39,794 bases of DNA from a virus: IMG/VR virus record IMGVR_UViG_3300048589_000210, positions 1 through 39,794 of that record. One strand, given 5' to 3'. Made by a program: the position numbers and the translations under genes. Below, piece by piece: positions 6,000-14,373 of the stretch. Under the pieces are notes generated by a model. That model was not told the origin of the DNA, ran no database searches, and worked only from the letters and a program-made list of their open reading frames with translations. The number at the start of each line of letters is the position of its first letter. The stretch's first letter is position 1.

Positions 6000-6766
6000 A
6001 GGAAGGAATATTGATTAGCGGGTCAGTCAGAGATATAAAGCGTCCAGGTGTTGACGATTACAACGCTCATGAGGCGATACGGTCAGCATTGGAGAAGAAT
6101 TTAAAATTTGAACACCGCGATCTGGTCATGGATGTTTACAGACGTACTGATATTATTTGCCAGAGGTTGTTCCCAGTGATCCACACTCCTTCATTTGAAG
6201 GAAGATTGCCCGCACCAATAGTATCTGTTGAAGACGAGCGCAACTGGAAGGTCTTGGCTTCTTACCGACTTGTCCCAGATGGCTACGGTCTTGATCACAA
6301 GCTGACTTTAAACGAAGAACATATCAAGGATGGAAAATGGGTTTGGGGTGAATGGTCACTCTACGAAACCATAACCCACGAGGTTGGGCATGAATATCAC
6401 CAAGTGTTGGGGAAAGATCCGTACCGACCAGGCGATAAGGTTACTCATAAGCCCGAATTTAGGGCACTTATGGCGAATTTGGGGATTCATTGTGATGCAA
6501 GGGGAGTACACACAGCACCCGCCGACGAGGATAAACCTTTCGCAATTCTGATGAGGGAGTGGGGAATAGCACGCCCAGACATGGAAGGGATCGACACAGG
6601 CAAACAAAATTGGTTCTTCTCTCAACCAGACACCCCAGAGAAGAAGGGCAGATCAACACTAACAAAGTACGAATGTCCCTCCTGCGGCTTGAAGGTCCGT
6701 TATGGTAGACAAGACGAGCCATTTTTGATGCACGTACCGTGCGGGGAGCTGTTGGTAAGGAAGTAG
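5996..6766 (+). CDS. SprT-like zinc metalloprotease with C-terminal zinc ribbon
   Basis: 256 residues. The active-site helix is HEVGH at 128-132 (ETITHEVGHEYHQ), and H151 is a plausible third zinc ligand. The C-terminus has CPSC at 227-230 and a later VPCG, which would form a zinc ribbon as in SprT/Spartan-type proteases. Spartan relatives cut proteins cross-linked to DNA. Phage and plasmid copies may remove bound host proteins or act as anti-defence proteases. It ends the early operon, with 63 bases before the methyltransferase gene. The substrate is unknown. Confidence 0.68.
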   Translation: MKEGILISGSVRDIKRPGVDDYNAHEAIRSALEKNLKFEHRDLVMDVYRRTDIICQRLFPVIHTPSFEGRLPAPIVSVEDERNWKVLASYRLVPDGYGLDHKLTLNEEHIKDGKWVWGEWSLYETITHEVGHEYHQVLGKDPYRPGDKVTHKPEFRALMANLGIHCDARGVHTAPADEDKPFAILMREWGIARPDMEGIDTGKQNWFFSQPDTPEKKGRSTLTKYECPSCGLKVRYGRQDEPFLMHVPCGELLVRK

Positions 6767-6792
6767 AACAGATATGCGGATTTACCTCAGTG

Positions 6793-6801
6793 TGGTATAA
6801 C
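6793..6801 (+). promoter_or_regulatory. Possible extended -10 promoter of the methyltransferase gene
   Basis: TGGTATAAC holds the extended TG-n motif before TATAAC, 28 bases ahead of the TTG start at 6830. No convincing -35 is seen. It would let the methylase be made independently of the early operon, as a restriction-modification pair needs. Confidence 0.3.
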
Positions 6802-6829
6802 TTCACAATCTTCGGTAGGGAGTTGGGTA

Positions 6830-8146
6830 TTGACCACTAAAAACGGAAACGGCACTTCATTTAGCGATCCTGCATTTGCAACTAACAAAACGTCTCCCGT
6901 ACACAGGTGGGTCCCTTGGATAGCGGGGTTCTCCAGAGATTTCGTGCAAGGCGCGCTCAAGACATATTTGCATCACAGCCGAAGCACTGTACTAGATCCA
7001 TTTGCGGGAGTGGGTACGACTTTAGTTGAGGCTGTTCTTTCGGGACATAACGCGGTTGGTTATGAAATCAATCCCTACGCTTCATTGGTGTCACAAACAA
7101 AACTCAATGCTTACAAGGTAGACGTAAACCTTTTTAAAAAGACAATCGAAGCTTTTATTGCGTTTATGTTTGACGCAGGTTTTTCTGGTCGTGAACCTGT
7201 CTCCGAACCTCCAAAGGGATTTTCTACACGATCCCCGTTCTATAGTCCTGAAGTCTTACGCAAAGTTCTGTTCGTTCAGGATTTCATCATAACCATTGAT
7301 GATCAGGAAATACGGGATTTATTCCGTATTGCTTTTGCTTCGACAATGGTGACTTACTCTAATTATTCCTATGAGCCTAGTTTAGGTAGGCGTGTCAGTG
7401 CAGGTAGGGCGGATGTATTAGACCACGATGTTGCCGGCGAGATGGAACGTAAACTAAACACAATGCTTGACGATATTTATTGGTTTAGAAACACAATTCC
7501 CGATATCAGTGTCGAATCCAAGGTGTTTAATCAATCTTTCTTTGAGTACGCAAATTTTTTAGAAAGAGAATCGGTTGATGTTCTAATAACTTCACCTCCC
7601 TATGTGAACAACTATCACTACAATAGAAACACCAGACCGCACTTGTATTGGCTTGGTCTCGCTGAAAAACCTAAAGACTTTGTACCCTTGGAAGAAAGGA
7701 ACTTCGGCACCTTCTGGCAGACGGTCAGAGAAAAACCCGAAATACCTTTGGATTTTACATTGCCCGATTCAGACCTTGAAGAAAGACTTGCCACGCTGCG
7801 AGAACTAAATAAGGAAAAGGGCATTTACGGAGGCGGGGGCTGGGCTAACTATGCCACCGTCTATTTCAATGACTGTTTCAGGTTTGCACAGGGAATGGAA
7901 TACTCTTTGAAATCAGGAGCCACCGCTTTAGTTGTGGTTGGACCAAGCATCTTACAGGGTGTGTTTATTCCGACAGACCTTTATCTAGGGCAAATCGCGA
8001 AATTAACGGGATTAGAGCTGGTCGAGATACACATTCCCCGAACAACTAGAGTTGGAAACAGTATAATCCAGTCAGATATCAGAGTTGGTAAGGCAGACAC
8101 ATCGAAACAACTCTATGAAGCAGTGGTGGAAATCAGGAAGTCTTAG
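6830..8146 (+). CDS. DNA methyltransferase, amino-group (TSPPY) type
   Basis: 438 residues. AdoMet-binding motif I is DPFAGVGTT at 56-64, and catalytic motif IV is TSPPY at 254-258. TSPPY is typical of N4-cytosine methylases, though some N6-adenine enzymes have it; 5-methylcytosine enzymes use a different motif. The region between the motifs probably carries target recognition. The start is TTG 6830, backed by TAGGGAG about 8 bases upstream. It faces an Eco29kI-family restriction gene with a 14-bp tail-to-tail overlap, so it is most likely the protecting methylase of a type II system. An orphan phage methylase is less likely given this partner. Confidence 0.85.
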   Translation: MTTKNGNGTSFSDPAFATNKTSPVHRWVPWIAGFSRDFVQGALKTYLHHSRSTVLDPFAGVGTTLVEAVLSGHNAVGYEINPYASLVSQTKLNAYKVDVNLFKKTIEAFIAFMFDAGFSGREPVSEPPKGFSTRSPFYSPEVLRKVLFVQDFIITIDDQEIRDLFRIAFASTMVTYSNYSYEPSLGRRVSAGRADVLDHDVAGEMERKLNTMLDDIYWFRNTIPDISVESKVFNQSFFEYANFLERESVDVLITSPPYVNNYHYNRNTRPHLYWLGLAEKPKDFVPLEERNFGTFWQTVREKPEIPLDFTLPDSDLEERLATLRELNKEKGIYGGGGWANYATVYFNDCFRFAQGMEYSLKSGATALVVVGPSILQGVFIPTDLYLGQIAKLTGLELVEIHIPRTTRVGNSIIQSDIRVGKADTSKQLYEAVVEIRKS

Positions 8147-8774
8147 AATCAAGCAAAGTGAAATAACTGTCAATCTTATCTAATATTGGTTCAACAGTGC
8201 GTGGAGAGCTTTCCATTTTAGATACGAACGAACGCCCTGGGTGAATAGAATCCCATTCCGATTGAAGTTGTCTGGCTCGACCTTTACCTGGATCATGAAT
8301 ACCGAAGCCATCTACGTAGGTGTTCCATAGTGGCCTAAACTTTGCAATTAGAGCTGATTCTACCGTACGGATTAACCCCGTCTCCTTGCCAAGCATCAAA
8401 ACAAAACGACATCTAAAATCATCAAGAGACAAGTTGTTTGCACTCCCTATACTTCTGGAGTGCTCTCTCAGGCGACCATGAACCCTCGTGCTAGTAGTCT
8501 CTTCTACCCTCCCTTGACGCACTCCCTTTGAACTTGCTTGTCCAACATAGATCGGGATCTGCACACTGGGTCGATTCAGTGTGCCCAGACGTTGATATAT
8601 CCCATCTTGCCCCACAAAGTAAATTGCATAGACACCCTCGCCTTGAAACGAGAAGCCTGGGGGTAGGTTGTAAACTGGTGTACTAAGGAAAAAGTCAATC
8701 GCTTCGTCTACAACCACTTGAAGAACTGAAGACTTGAACAGATGGTTGATTGGGTTAAATTCACTCGACTGCAC
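8133..8774 (-). CDS. Eco29kI-family GIY-YIG restriction endonuclease
   Basis: 213 residues. The GIY-YIG core is seen as GVYAIYF (Y49) and IYVGQAS (Y76), then HGRLREHSRS (R101, H105), ES (E139) and WNTYVDGFG (N151). The motif GFGIHDPGKGR with WDSIHPGR near the end is characteristic of the Eco29kI family. From memory, R.Eco29kI uses Tyr49, Tyr76, Arg104, His108, Glu142 and Asn154, which fits with a shift of three residues. Eco29kI cuts CCGCGG, but specificity here is unknown. The start is GTG at 8774, with GGGAGG 5-6 bases upstream. Opposite orientation to the methylase allows separate control. Confidence 0.85.
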   Translation of the reverse strand: MQSSEFNPINHLFKSSVLQVVVDEAIDFFLSTPVYNLPPGFSFQGEGVYAIYFVGQDGIYQRLGTLNRPSVQIPIYVGQASSKGVRQGRVEETTSTRVHGRLREHSRSIGSANNLSLDDFRCRFVLMLGKETGLIRTVESALIAKFRPLWNTYVDGFGIHDPGKGRARQLQSEWDSIHPGRSFVSKMESSPRTVEPILDKIDSYFTLLDSKTS

Positions 8775-8788
8775 CGAAACCTCCCGAC

Positions 8789-8802
8789 TGGATTTTAAAA
8801 TC
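8789..8802. promoter_or_regulatory. Perfect 14-bp palindrome, possible operator
   Basis: GGATTTTAAAATCC is a perfect inverted repeat just ahead of the restriction gene's ribosome site and 38 bases before the gene at 8840. A 12/14 match (GGATTTTAAATTCA) lies at 39518-39531, before the 39549 gene. It could control the restriction gene, but no matching C-protein is seen. Confidence 0.35.
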
Positions 8803-8839
8803 CGATCCTAGCCGAGAAGTTGAAATTGACCAAGGAGAA

Positions 8840-9046
8840 ATGGTAGACTTGCAAAGCTTTTATCCAATGAAAGATCAGAAACCAATAGTGTTTACAGCAG
8901 ACAAGATTAGGATTTCTGGCCCCCGCATCGACGGCTCATATACCGTCACCTTCGAGACCGGCGAATACGAACAAGAGAAGATTTCGGAAATACTAAAACT
9001 TCCCCAGCAAGCAGTTGTGGAAGTATCTGTCCATGTCAGAACCTAA
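8840..9046 (+). CDS. Small hypothetical protein before the terminase genes
   Basis: 68 residues, largely beta-strand (IVFTADKIRISG, GSYTVTFETG, AVVEVSVHVRT). No family recognised. AAGGAG at 8832-8837 is very close to ATG 8840; ATG 8868 is an in-frame alternative with poorer ribosome-site support. It overlaps the small terminase gene by 14 bases, so it opens the packaging operon. It resembles small structural or accessory proteins found before terminases, by context only. Confidence 0.55.
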   Translation: MVDLQSFYPMKDQKPIVFTADKIRISGPRIDGSYTVTFETGEYEQEKISEILKLPQQAVVEVSVHVRT

Positions 9047-9413
9047 TGAACAAAAATCAACAGAAATAGAGGAAGTATTTGAACCTACCCCCCTAATGCT
9101 CAAATGGCTTGATACCGCTATTGACCTTGGTTACACGGCTTCGATCACAGATGTAGCTGAAGCATCCGAAATTAACCGAGGTACTTGGTATCTGTGGGTG
9201 AAAGATCCGAAATTTGTTGAGTGGTGGGATTCGCAATGGCAGAAATACCTTACTCTTAACAGATGGAAGCTCGACGCAATAGGCATGAAACAGGCTGAAC
9301 GAAACTTCGATTACTGGCACGACATGATGGAGCGTACAGGCAATTTACAGCAAAAACAACAATTGGGAAACATGACACAAGTTAATGTCAGTCTAGATAA
9401 ATACATGAAATGA
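9033..9413 (+). CDS. terS: Terminase small subunit
   Basis: 126 residues from ATG 9033. An N-terminal helix-turn-helix (ITDVAEASEINRGTWYLWVK, about residues 32-51) is followed by helical segments, as in terminase small subunits that recognise phage DNA and form a ring. The assignment also rests on the large subunit starting 4 bases before its stop. A TTG-started extension from 9015 lies inside the preceding gene and is rejected. It should direct packaging initiation together with the proteins at 9410-11006. Confidence 0.7.
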   Translation: MSEPNEQKSTEIEEVFEPTPLMLKWLDTAIDLGYTASITDVAEASEINRGTWYLWVKDPKFVEWWDSQWQKYLTLNRWKLDAIGMKQAERNFDYWHDMMERTGNLQQKQQLGNMTQVNVSLDKYMK

Positions 9414-10363
9414 TCGCATACAAAGAGTTCATCGAGGACAACTTTCTTATCATCAACAAGAAGGGTGAAATTGTCCCCTTTAAACTCAATGACACACAGA
9501 ATTACTACTACAATCTCCTCTTAGCCGATTACCCCGATTTACAAGGCGTACGCGAAAACATCCTCAAGTTTAGACAGCCTGGATTTTCTTCTCTAATCGA
9601 CGCTATCTTTACGGTTGACTTCATATTCGCGGAACACGGCAAGACCCCATTAGTTGATGCTGATATCGTGTCGCACAAGGAGAAGGAAACCAAGGTGCTA
9701 TTTAAACGCGTTGACTTCTTTCTTGATTCCTACCTTGAAAAACAACATATCAACCGAAAACTATTCCTTGAGACCGATACAGGACTCCAGATCGTGGGCA
9801 GACGTGGAGCAGTCATAAACGTCCAGACTGGTAACGCCAAAGTATCCGGCCGAGGTGGAACTAAGCAGAATCTTCACTGGTCCGAGGTAGCCTTCTATCC
9901 CAACACGGAAATATTAAGTGCTGAGGACTTGGTAACAGCAGCCGAACAGCAGGTTGCTGATGGGATCGGTAAGATATTCAGAGAGTCTACGGGAAACATC
10001 GCTGGAGACTTCTTCGCTTCAGAATATGAACGCGGGAAAGCAGGAGAAGGAGAATTTAAAAGCAGGTTCTTGTCATGGTGGATTCACAAAGAATATTCAC
10101 TTACTCCTCCCGACGACTGGAGGCCCACGCCCGACTACAAGAAGCTGATGGATGATAACAAGGCTTCAAGAGATCAATGCTACTGGCACTTCAAGAAGGT
10201 ACTTAACTCTAAGAATGAGGCAAAGATCAGGCGCGAATATCCAATGGATGACACTGAAGCATTCTTGATGGGTGGAGATATGTACTTCAATGCGGAAGTA
10301 ATTAAGATGTGGCACATAGGCAATATCAAGAAACCAATTACAGACAAACCAATATATGTTTAG
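9410..10363 (+). CDS. terL: Terminase large subunit, ATPase part
   Basis: 317 residues. The ATPase has the K-x-R-Q-x-G-x-S form of Walker A seen in many terminases (KFRQPGFSS, 53-61), Walker B with the catalytic Glu (LHWSEV, E159), and a coupling motif ESTGN at 192-196. The frame stops at 10363, just before the nuclease part, which lies in the +1 frame from 10356. Together the two total about 533 residues, a normal full-length size, so the large subunit is split. The stop context is TAT GTT TAG A. A coupled two-gene form, a +1 frameshift and a sequence error are all possible. Confidence 0.85.
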   Translation: MIAYKEFIEDNFLIINKKGEIVPFKLNDTQNYYYNLLLADYPDLQGVRENILKFRQPGFSSLIDAIFTVDFIFAEHGKTPLVDADIVSHKEKETKVLFKRVDFFLDSYLEKQHINRKLFLETDTGLQIVGRRGAVINVQTGNAKVSGRGGTKQNLHWSEVAFYPNTEILSAEDLVTAAEQQVADGIGKIFRESTGNIAGDFFASEYERGKAGEGEFKSRFLSWWIHKEYSLTPPDDWRPTPDYKKLMDDNKASRDQCYWHFKKVLNSKNEAKIRREYPMDDTEAFLMGGDMYFNAEVIKMWHIGNIKKPITDKPIYV

Positions 10364-11006
10364 ACAATTTAGACCGATAGAAAAGGGTGAATTTATCATC
10401 ATTGCTGCCGACTGTTCGCAAGGTGGACTAGATGACAACTTCGCTCAATTCTTTAGTAAGACAAAGTTAGATTTTCCTCTCGTGTATCAAATGAAGGGTG
10501 TAGCAGCCGAGATGACTACTGCCATTTACCCCGTATTAAATCGGATCTTTGACGTTACTGGAGTCAGACCCTTAGTTGCATTTGAGCGTAACAATGGAGG
10601 GGCTTCAGAGATGCAGAGACTCGACGTGTTAAATCGTGAAAGCAAATATGATATATTCAAGATGGTCACAACGGGGACTGCCAGAACAGAGACTGAACGG
10701 ACAACCGATAAATTGGGTTGGGATACCAACGTAGCAACGCGACCTACAATGCTTGGGGACTGGAAGGTTGCTTTTGACGGCCGGCTTGTAACGATCTATG
10801 ACGAGCCGACACTTAACCAACACAAGACATTTGTTGTTAATAAGAGGGGTAAGCCAGAAGCGGCGAGTAACCAAAGGGATGATGCAGTAATGGCTTGTTC
10901 TATTGCTTGGCAGATCCATCAGATGACGCAATTGCCGAGTACTGGGAGTTTCAATTATCAAGAACCGGAATGGGCTAATGAAATGCCGTCTTGGTCACAA
11001 TCATGA
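10356..11006 (+). CDS. Terminase large subunit, nuclease part
   Basis: 216 residues with the RNase H-like headful nuclease signature of terminases: AADCSQGG (D19) on the first strand, LVAFERNNGG (E77) on a later strand, and QRDDAVMA (D175/D176) in the C-terminal helix. These three acidic positions bind the metals that cut DNA. Its ATG overlaps the stop of the ATPase ORF (ATGTTTAG, 8 bases), which allows re-initiation by terminating ribosomes. The protein would have to associate with the ATPase half to make a working motor. It overlaps the next gene by ATGA. Confidence 0.85.
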   Translation: MFRQFRPIEKGEFIIIAADCSQGGLDDNFAQFFSKTKLDFPLVYQMKGVAAEMTTAIYPVLNRIFDVTGVRPLVAFERNNGGASEMQRLDVLNRESKYDIFKMVTTGTARTETERTTDKLGWDTNVATRPTMLGDWKVAFDGRLVTIYDEPTLNQHKTFVVNKRGKPEAASNQRDDAVMACSIAWQIHQMTQLPSTGSFNYQEPEWANEMPSWSQS

Positions 11007-11896
11007 GAATACTGATGCTGACATACGAAAGAGGGGTTGACCTCGAAGATTTTACTCTACCCACGGGTAAGAGAATCCAGCATCAGGTAATGTATACGGA
11101 TTGTAACGAAATAGAGAAGGAGGGATTAGGAACAGTATTAGCTTGGATCAGGGAGTTCAAACCCGAACTTATCATAGAGAGGGAGTTCAACGATGGCAAG
11201 GCGATCTACACTGACATACTTAATGAGTTTCCAAACGTGAAGAAGGCAGCTTGGCTAATAGATACGCATTGTTCGTGGGAGAGGCATAGCCAGTACGCAA
11301 AACAGTTTGATTACATCTTCTTGGCTATCAGTAAGTTTGTGGAGCCGATCAAGAAAGCGGTCGAGCACGACAGGGTTTATTGGCTACCGCTTTGCTATCC
11401 AACTAAAGTAAGCACCATTAGACCTAACTATGGCCCTGTTAAGTGTCCAGTTAGCTTTGTGGGTAGATTCGGTAAATCGCACCCAACAAGAACGCTTTAT
11501 CTCTCTGCACTTGCCGAGAGGTATGGAGGCGACTTCTTGTGTGTTACTGATTACGACAGAGCAAACGCCATAATCAGAAGCTCAAAAATTTCCTTTAACT
11601 ATTCCCTAGATGATGATCTTAACTTCCGTGTGTGGGAAGTGTTGGGCGCGGGTACGGAACTGGTAACAGACAGCGTTACTGACTTGCATAAAGTTAAAGG
11701 GTTGGAGCACCGAGTTCATGTATTTAAAAACATAGACGAGATGATCGAACTTACTGACAGGATACTCGCCGATGATCCATCAACAACCAAGAACGCATTA
11801 GATAATCAAAATTGGGTCAAACAAAAACATTGTCTAATACACCGCCATTTGGCGATGTTAGACATGATCGAACATGGTAGCCAACACGAATACTAA
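11003..11896 (+). CDS. Glycosyltransferase, CgeB / GT4-like
   Basis: 297 residues from ATG 11003 (ATGA overlap with terminase; the TTG at 10991 is rejected). The C-terminal half has the hallmark of CgeB-type Glyco_trans_1_2 proteins: FVGRFGKSHPTR, SKISFNYSL, then NFRVWEVLGAGTELVTD, where the Glu in RVWEVLGAG fits the sugar-nucleotide site. The N-terminal half is a Rossmann-like domain (FKPELIIEREFNDG, KKAAWLIDTH). It should transfer a sugar from a nucleotide donor. It is the first of six sugar-modification genes between terminase and portal, with no membrane segment. Confidence 0.8.
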   Translation: MRILMLTYERGVDLEDFTLPTGKRIQHQVMYTDCNEIEKEGLGTVLAWIREFKPELIIEREFNDGKAIYTDILNEFPNVKKAAWLIDTHCSWERHSQYAKQFDYIFLAISKFVEPIKKAVEHDRVYWLPLCYPTKVSTIRPNYGPVKCPVSFVGRFGKSHPTRTLYLSALAERYGGDFLCVTDYDRANAIIRSSKISFNYSLDDDLNFRVWEVLGAGTELVTDSVTDLHKVKGLEHRVHVFKNIDEMIELTDRILADDPSTTKNALDNQNWVKQKHCLIHRHLAMLDMIEHGSQHEY

Positions 11897-12605
11897 ACCA
11901 TATCTAGTTAGCAGCGCCTCGATGAGTCCAGGAGTTGAGGGATATGTGGCATCACTAAAGAATTTAAAAGACAGTGTGAATTGGATATCGGTTGAGTATG
12001 ACCCGCCTCTTGAAGTCTCTGAGGTGGATTCACTGACAAACCTTATTCGAATAGAAACGCACAGATCCTACTCAGGACATCTTCAAAGGTTTACCGATCT
12101 TCTGGACAAACTAACAACAATGGAAAATGGTTGGTATATCTTCACGGACACAGCAGACGTTCGTTTTCAAGCACCAATCCCGAATTTAAAATCAGTCGAT
12201 AAACCGATCATTGCCGTGAGCGAAGGGATACTACACAAGGAACATTCGTGGTGGACAGGGATGATTGAAGAATATCCCGAATTTAGGCCACTATTGGATG
12301 AGCCAGTTCATAACATGGGTGTAGTGGCGATGCGAGGATATATGTTTTTGACGTTCCTTAACTATCTACGAAACGTAAACTCTGCCGGCAGGTATGCACA
12401 CAACTGTGATCAAGCTCTATACAACTTATTCCTATTAGAGTGGAAAGACGAAGTGGCATACCATCCATCACTTATGACGTGTCTGTTTGATAATTGGTCT
12501 AAGGGTAATGTGCTAAAGAAAGACGGACTATTTGTGAATCGGGAAGGTGAACCGTACTCGATTGTCCACGCAAACGGCAATCACAAGAACTTACTTGAAT
12601 GCTGA
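11874..12605 (+). CDS. Glycosyltransferase with DxD motif, GT8/GT-A-like
   Basis: 243 residues. YIFTDTADVRF carries a DTAD (DxxD/DxD-type) metal-binding motif in mid-protein, preceded by a helix that ends at the active-site strand. VHNMGVVAMRG and NCDQALYNLF resemble the acceptor and donor positions in GT-A enzymes that check for 'N-GV' and 'DQ'. The end, YSIVHANGNHKN, supplies a late His often used as metal ligand in GT8-type folds. It overlaps the previous gene by 23 bases and the next by 7. Sugar specificity cannot be read from the sequence. Confidence 0.7.
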   Translation: MVANTNTKPYLVSSASMSPGVEGYVASLKNLKDSVNWISVEYDPPLEVSEVDSLTNLIRIETHRSYSGHLQRFTDLLDKLTTMENGWYIFTDTADVRFQAPIPNLKSVDKPIIAVSEGILHKEHSWWTGMIEEYPEFRPLLDEPVHNMGVVAMRGYMFLTFLNYLRNVNSAGRYAHNCDQALYNLFLLEWKDEVAYHPSLMTCLFDNWSKGNVLKKDGLFVNREGEPYSIVHANGNHKNLLEC

Positions 12606-13117
12606 AGATAAACGACGGGAGAAAGAAGGTATATATCGTTCTAGGACGTAACAGTTCGGGGACATCTTTTTTATCTAAGGCACTTGTAGATCAAGGTGTC
12701 GATATGGGGAATACACTAATAACCGATCCTCCAGTCTATGAAAATGAATTGTTTTTGAGATTCAATGAAAAAGTATTATCTGAAGCAGGAGGGGACTGGA
12801 AGAACATCCCGCCAATGGAGGACATAGAACGCGCTTTTAATGCCAACAAGGAGCACGCCAGATCAATCCTGTACGCCAACTATGGCAAGGACAAATGGGG
12901 TTGGAAAGATCCAAGGAACTCAATAACGGGTCATCTGTGGATACGCCTACTTAAAGAGATAGATCCCGAACTTGATATTTATCTTATCTGCATATTCAGA
13001 GATACGGATAAGGTTGCACGAAGTCTTGCGGCCGACAACTACACCGACATGGTGGAATTAAGCAGGGTGTATAATGAATCGGTTGTCAGGATCGTTAGAG
13101 AATTTACCAATACATAA
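12599..13117 (+). CDS. Sulfotransferase-like P-loop protein
   Basis: 172 residues. The N-terminus has VLGRNSSGTSFLSKAL, the 5'-phosphosulfate loop form of PAPS-dependent sulfotransferases, where a G-R-x-x-S-G-T-S pattern replaces Walker A. WGWKDPRN and IFRDTDKVARSL match the 3'-phosphate-binding part. It is short for the family (usual size 220-300), so the acceptor region is reduced. It should move sulfate from PAPS to a glycan or protein hydroxyl. It is flanked by glycosyltransferase and methyltransferase genes, so a sulfated glycan is the simplest reading. A nucleotide kinase-like role is the alternative. Confidence 0.68.
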   Translation: MLKINDGRKKVYIVLGRNSSGTSFLSKALVDQGVDMGNTLITDPPVYENELFLRFNEKVLSEAGGDWKNIPPMEDIERAFNANKEHARSILYANYGKDKWGWKDPRNSITGHLWIRLLKEIDPELDIYLICIFRDTDKVARSLAADNYTDMVELSRVYNESVVRIVREFTNT

Positions 13118-13690
13118 ATGGAGGAAGATTTTTATTCAGTAGATTATTTTGGGAAGTTGAACGCAGTCGAGGAAGTTCAAGCGCAGGTGCTAGCCGATAC
13201 GGTTATCGGTTTGTATCATCCTCAATCTGTTATTGATCTTGGTTGTGCCACGGGGATATATCTTAAGCCATACGCCGACAAAGGAATAGAGGTTAAGGGA
13301 CTGGAGTTGTCAAAGAACGCTCTCGATTCTTCAGTTTGCGTTATTCCCGACAAGATAGAGGTTGCAGACTTGCGCACTCCTATTACTTTGGATCGTAAGT
13401 ACGATGTAGCGGTATGTCTTGAGGTACTGGAACACATCAAAGAGAAGTACAGCGATCAAGCGGTGGCGAATATCTGTAACGCCAGTGATGTTTTAATTGT
13501 GTCTATGGCTAAGCCAGGTCAACCGGGGGAACATCACCACACGCTCATGCCTAGGCAATGGTGGTTTGACAAGTTCCAGAAACACAGTTTCACGCCCCAC
13601 TACGATAATACCGCCGTGATTTACGACAGTTTAGAGAACTCACCATCACATACCAACTGGATAGATAACATAATTGTTTTTAAAAGATGA
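13118..13690 (+). CDS. Class I SAM-dependent methyltransferase
   Basis: 190 residues. AdoMet motif I is VIDLGCATGIYLKP and motif II-like acidic residue lies in EVKGLELSKNA. YDVAVCLEVLEHI is the typical motif IV strand and helix of small-molecule or sugar O-methyltransferases. HHHTLMPRQWWFDKF is a late segment found in cassette methylases that act on polysaccharide ends. It starts one base after the sulfotransferase stop and overlaps the next gene by ATGA. It is not a DNA methylase (no D/T/S-PPY). It probably methylates a sugar made by its neighbours. Confidence 0.82.
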   Translation: MEEDFYSVDYFGKLNAVEEVQAQVLADTVIGLYHPQSVIDLGCATGIYLKPYADKGIEVKGLELSKNALDSSVCVIPDKIEVADLRTPITLDRKYDVAVCLEVLEHIKEKYSDQAVANICNASDVLIVSMAKPGQPGEHHHTLMPRQWWFDKFQKHSFTPHYDNTAVIYDSLENSPSHTNWIDNIIVFKR

Positions 13691-14373
13691 TAAGCGCAGT
13701 CGTACCCTTTTTTAATAACGAAGATGGTTTAGCCGCTACGCTTCTCATGCTTCAACAGCAGACACTCCTACCTGATCAAATCATCATACTCGACTCCTCT
13801 AAAGACAAACGTGGATTGGCACTCGCCAGACGATACCGCTTACCAGAGGTAAAGATCGTGGTCGAGATACATAAAGGCAACATCTACCAAGCTTGGAACA
13901 AGGGAATAGAACTTGCCGGATTGTCTGATTGCCTAATCATTAACGACGATCTTCTACTGCCACTGGACACGATAGAGATACTGGACAAAGCTACACGCCT
14001 TGTTCCCGCAAGTGCTCTCGTGCCAGAGACACCGCCAAGACATTTTAAAAGCGATCACGTTGAGGGGGGCTTCACTTGGTTGTCTGAAGTGTCGGGAGCC
14101 GATATGACCGATTGGCTTACTGGTTTTTGCTTCTTACTCCCCAGAAAGACTATCGATAAGGTAGGTCTATTCGATGAGAAGTATGACGTTTGGTTTGGAG
14201 ATACTGATTATGAACGAAGGATTTTAGAAGCAGATGGATCGGTTGTCAGGCTGAATGGACTGTGGGTCTATCACTTCGGATCAAGCTCTTACGGCCGACT
14301 GGATCAAGAGAATCTAAATACAAGAATCGAAAGCGACAGACTCTACTTTGAAAGCAAATGGGAAAGAAAATAA
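13687..14373 (+). CDS. Glycosyltransferase family 2
   Basis: 228 residues of GT-A fold. The start, ISAVVPFFNNEDGLAATLLM, is the GT2 nucleotide-binding strand. IIILDSSKD and LIINDDLLLP carry the donor-binding Asp and the DxD-type metal site (NDD). FDEKYDVWFGDTDYERR supplies the acceptor-side acidic motif seen in GT2 enzymes (ED/D-D near residue 175). No transmembrane helix is present, so it is a soluble enzyme. It overlaps its neighbours by 4 and 16 bases. Confidence 0.85.
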   Translation: MISAVVPFFNNEDGLAATLLMLQQQTLLPDQIIILDSSKDKRGLALARRYRLPEVKIVVEIHKGNIYQAWNKGIELAGLSDCLIINDDLLLPLDTIEILDKATRLVPASALVPETPPRHFKSDHVEGGFTWLSEVSGADMTDWLTGFCFLLPRKTIDKVGLFDEKYDVWFGDTDYERRILEADGSVVRLNGLWVYHFGSSSYGRLDQENLNTRIESDRLYFESKWERK

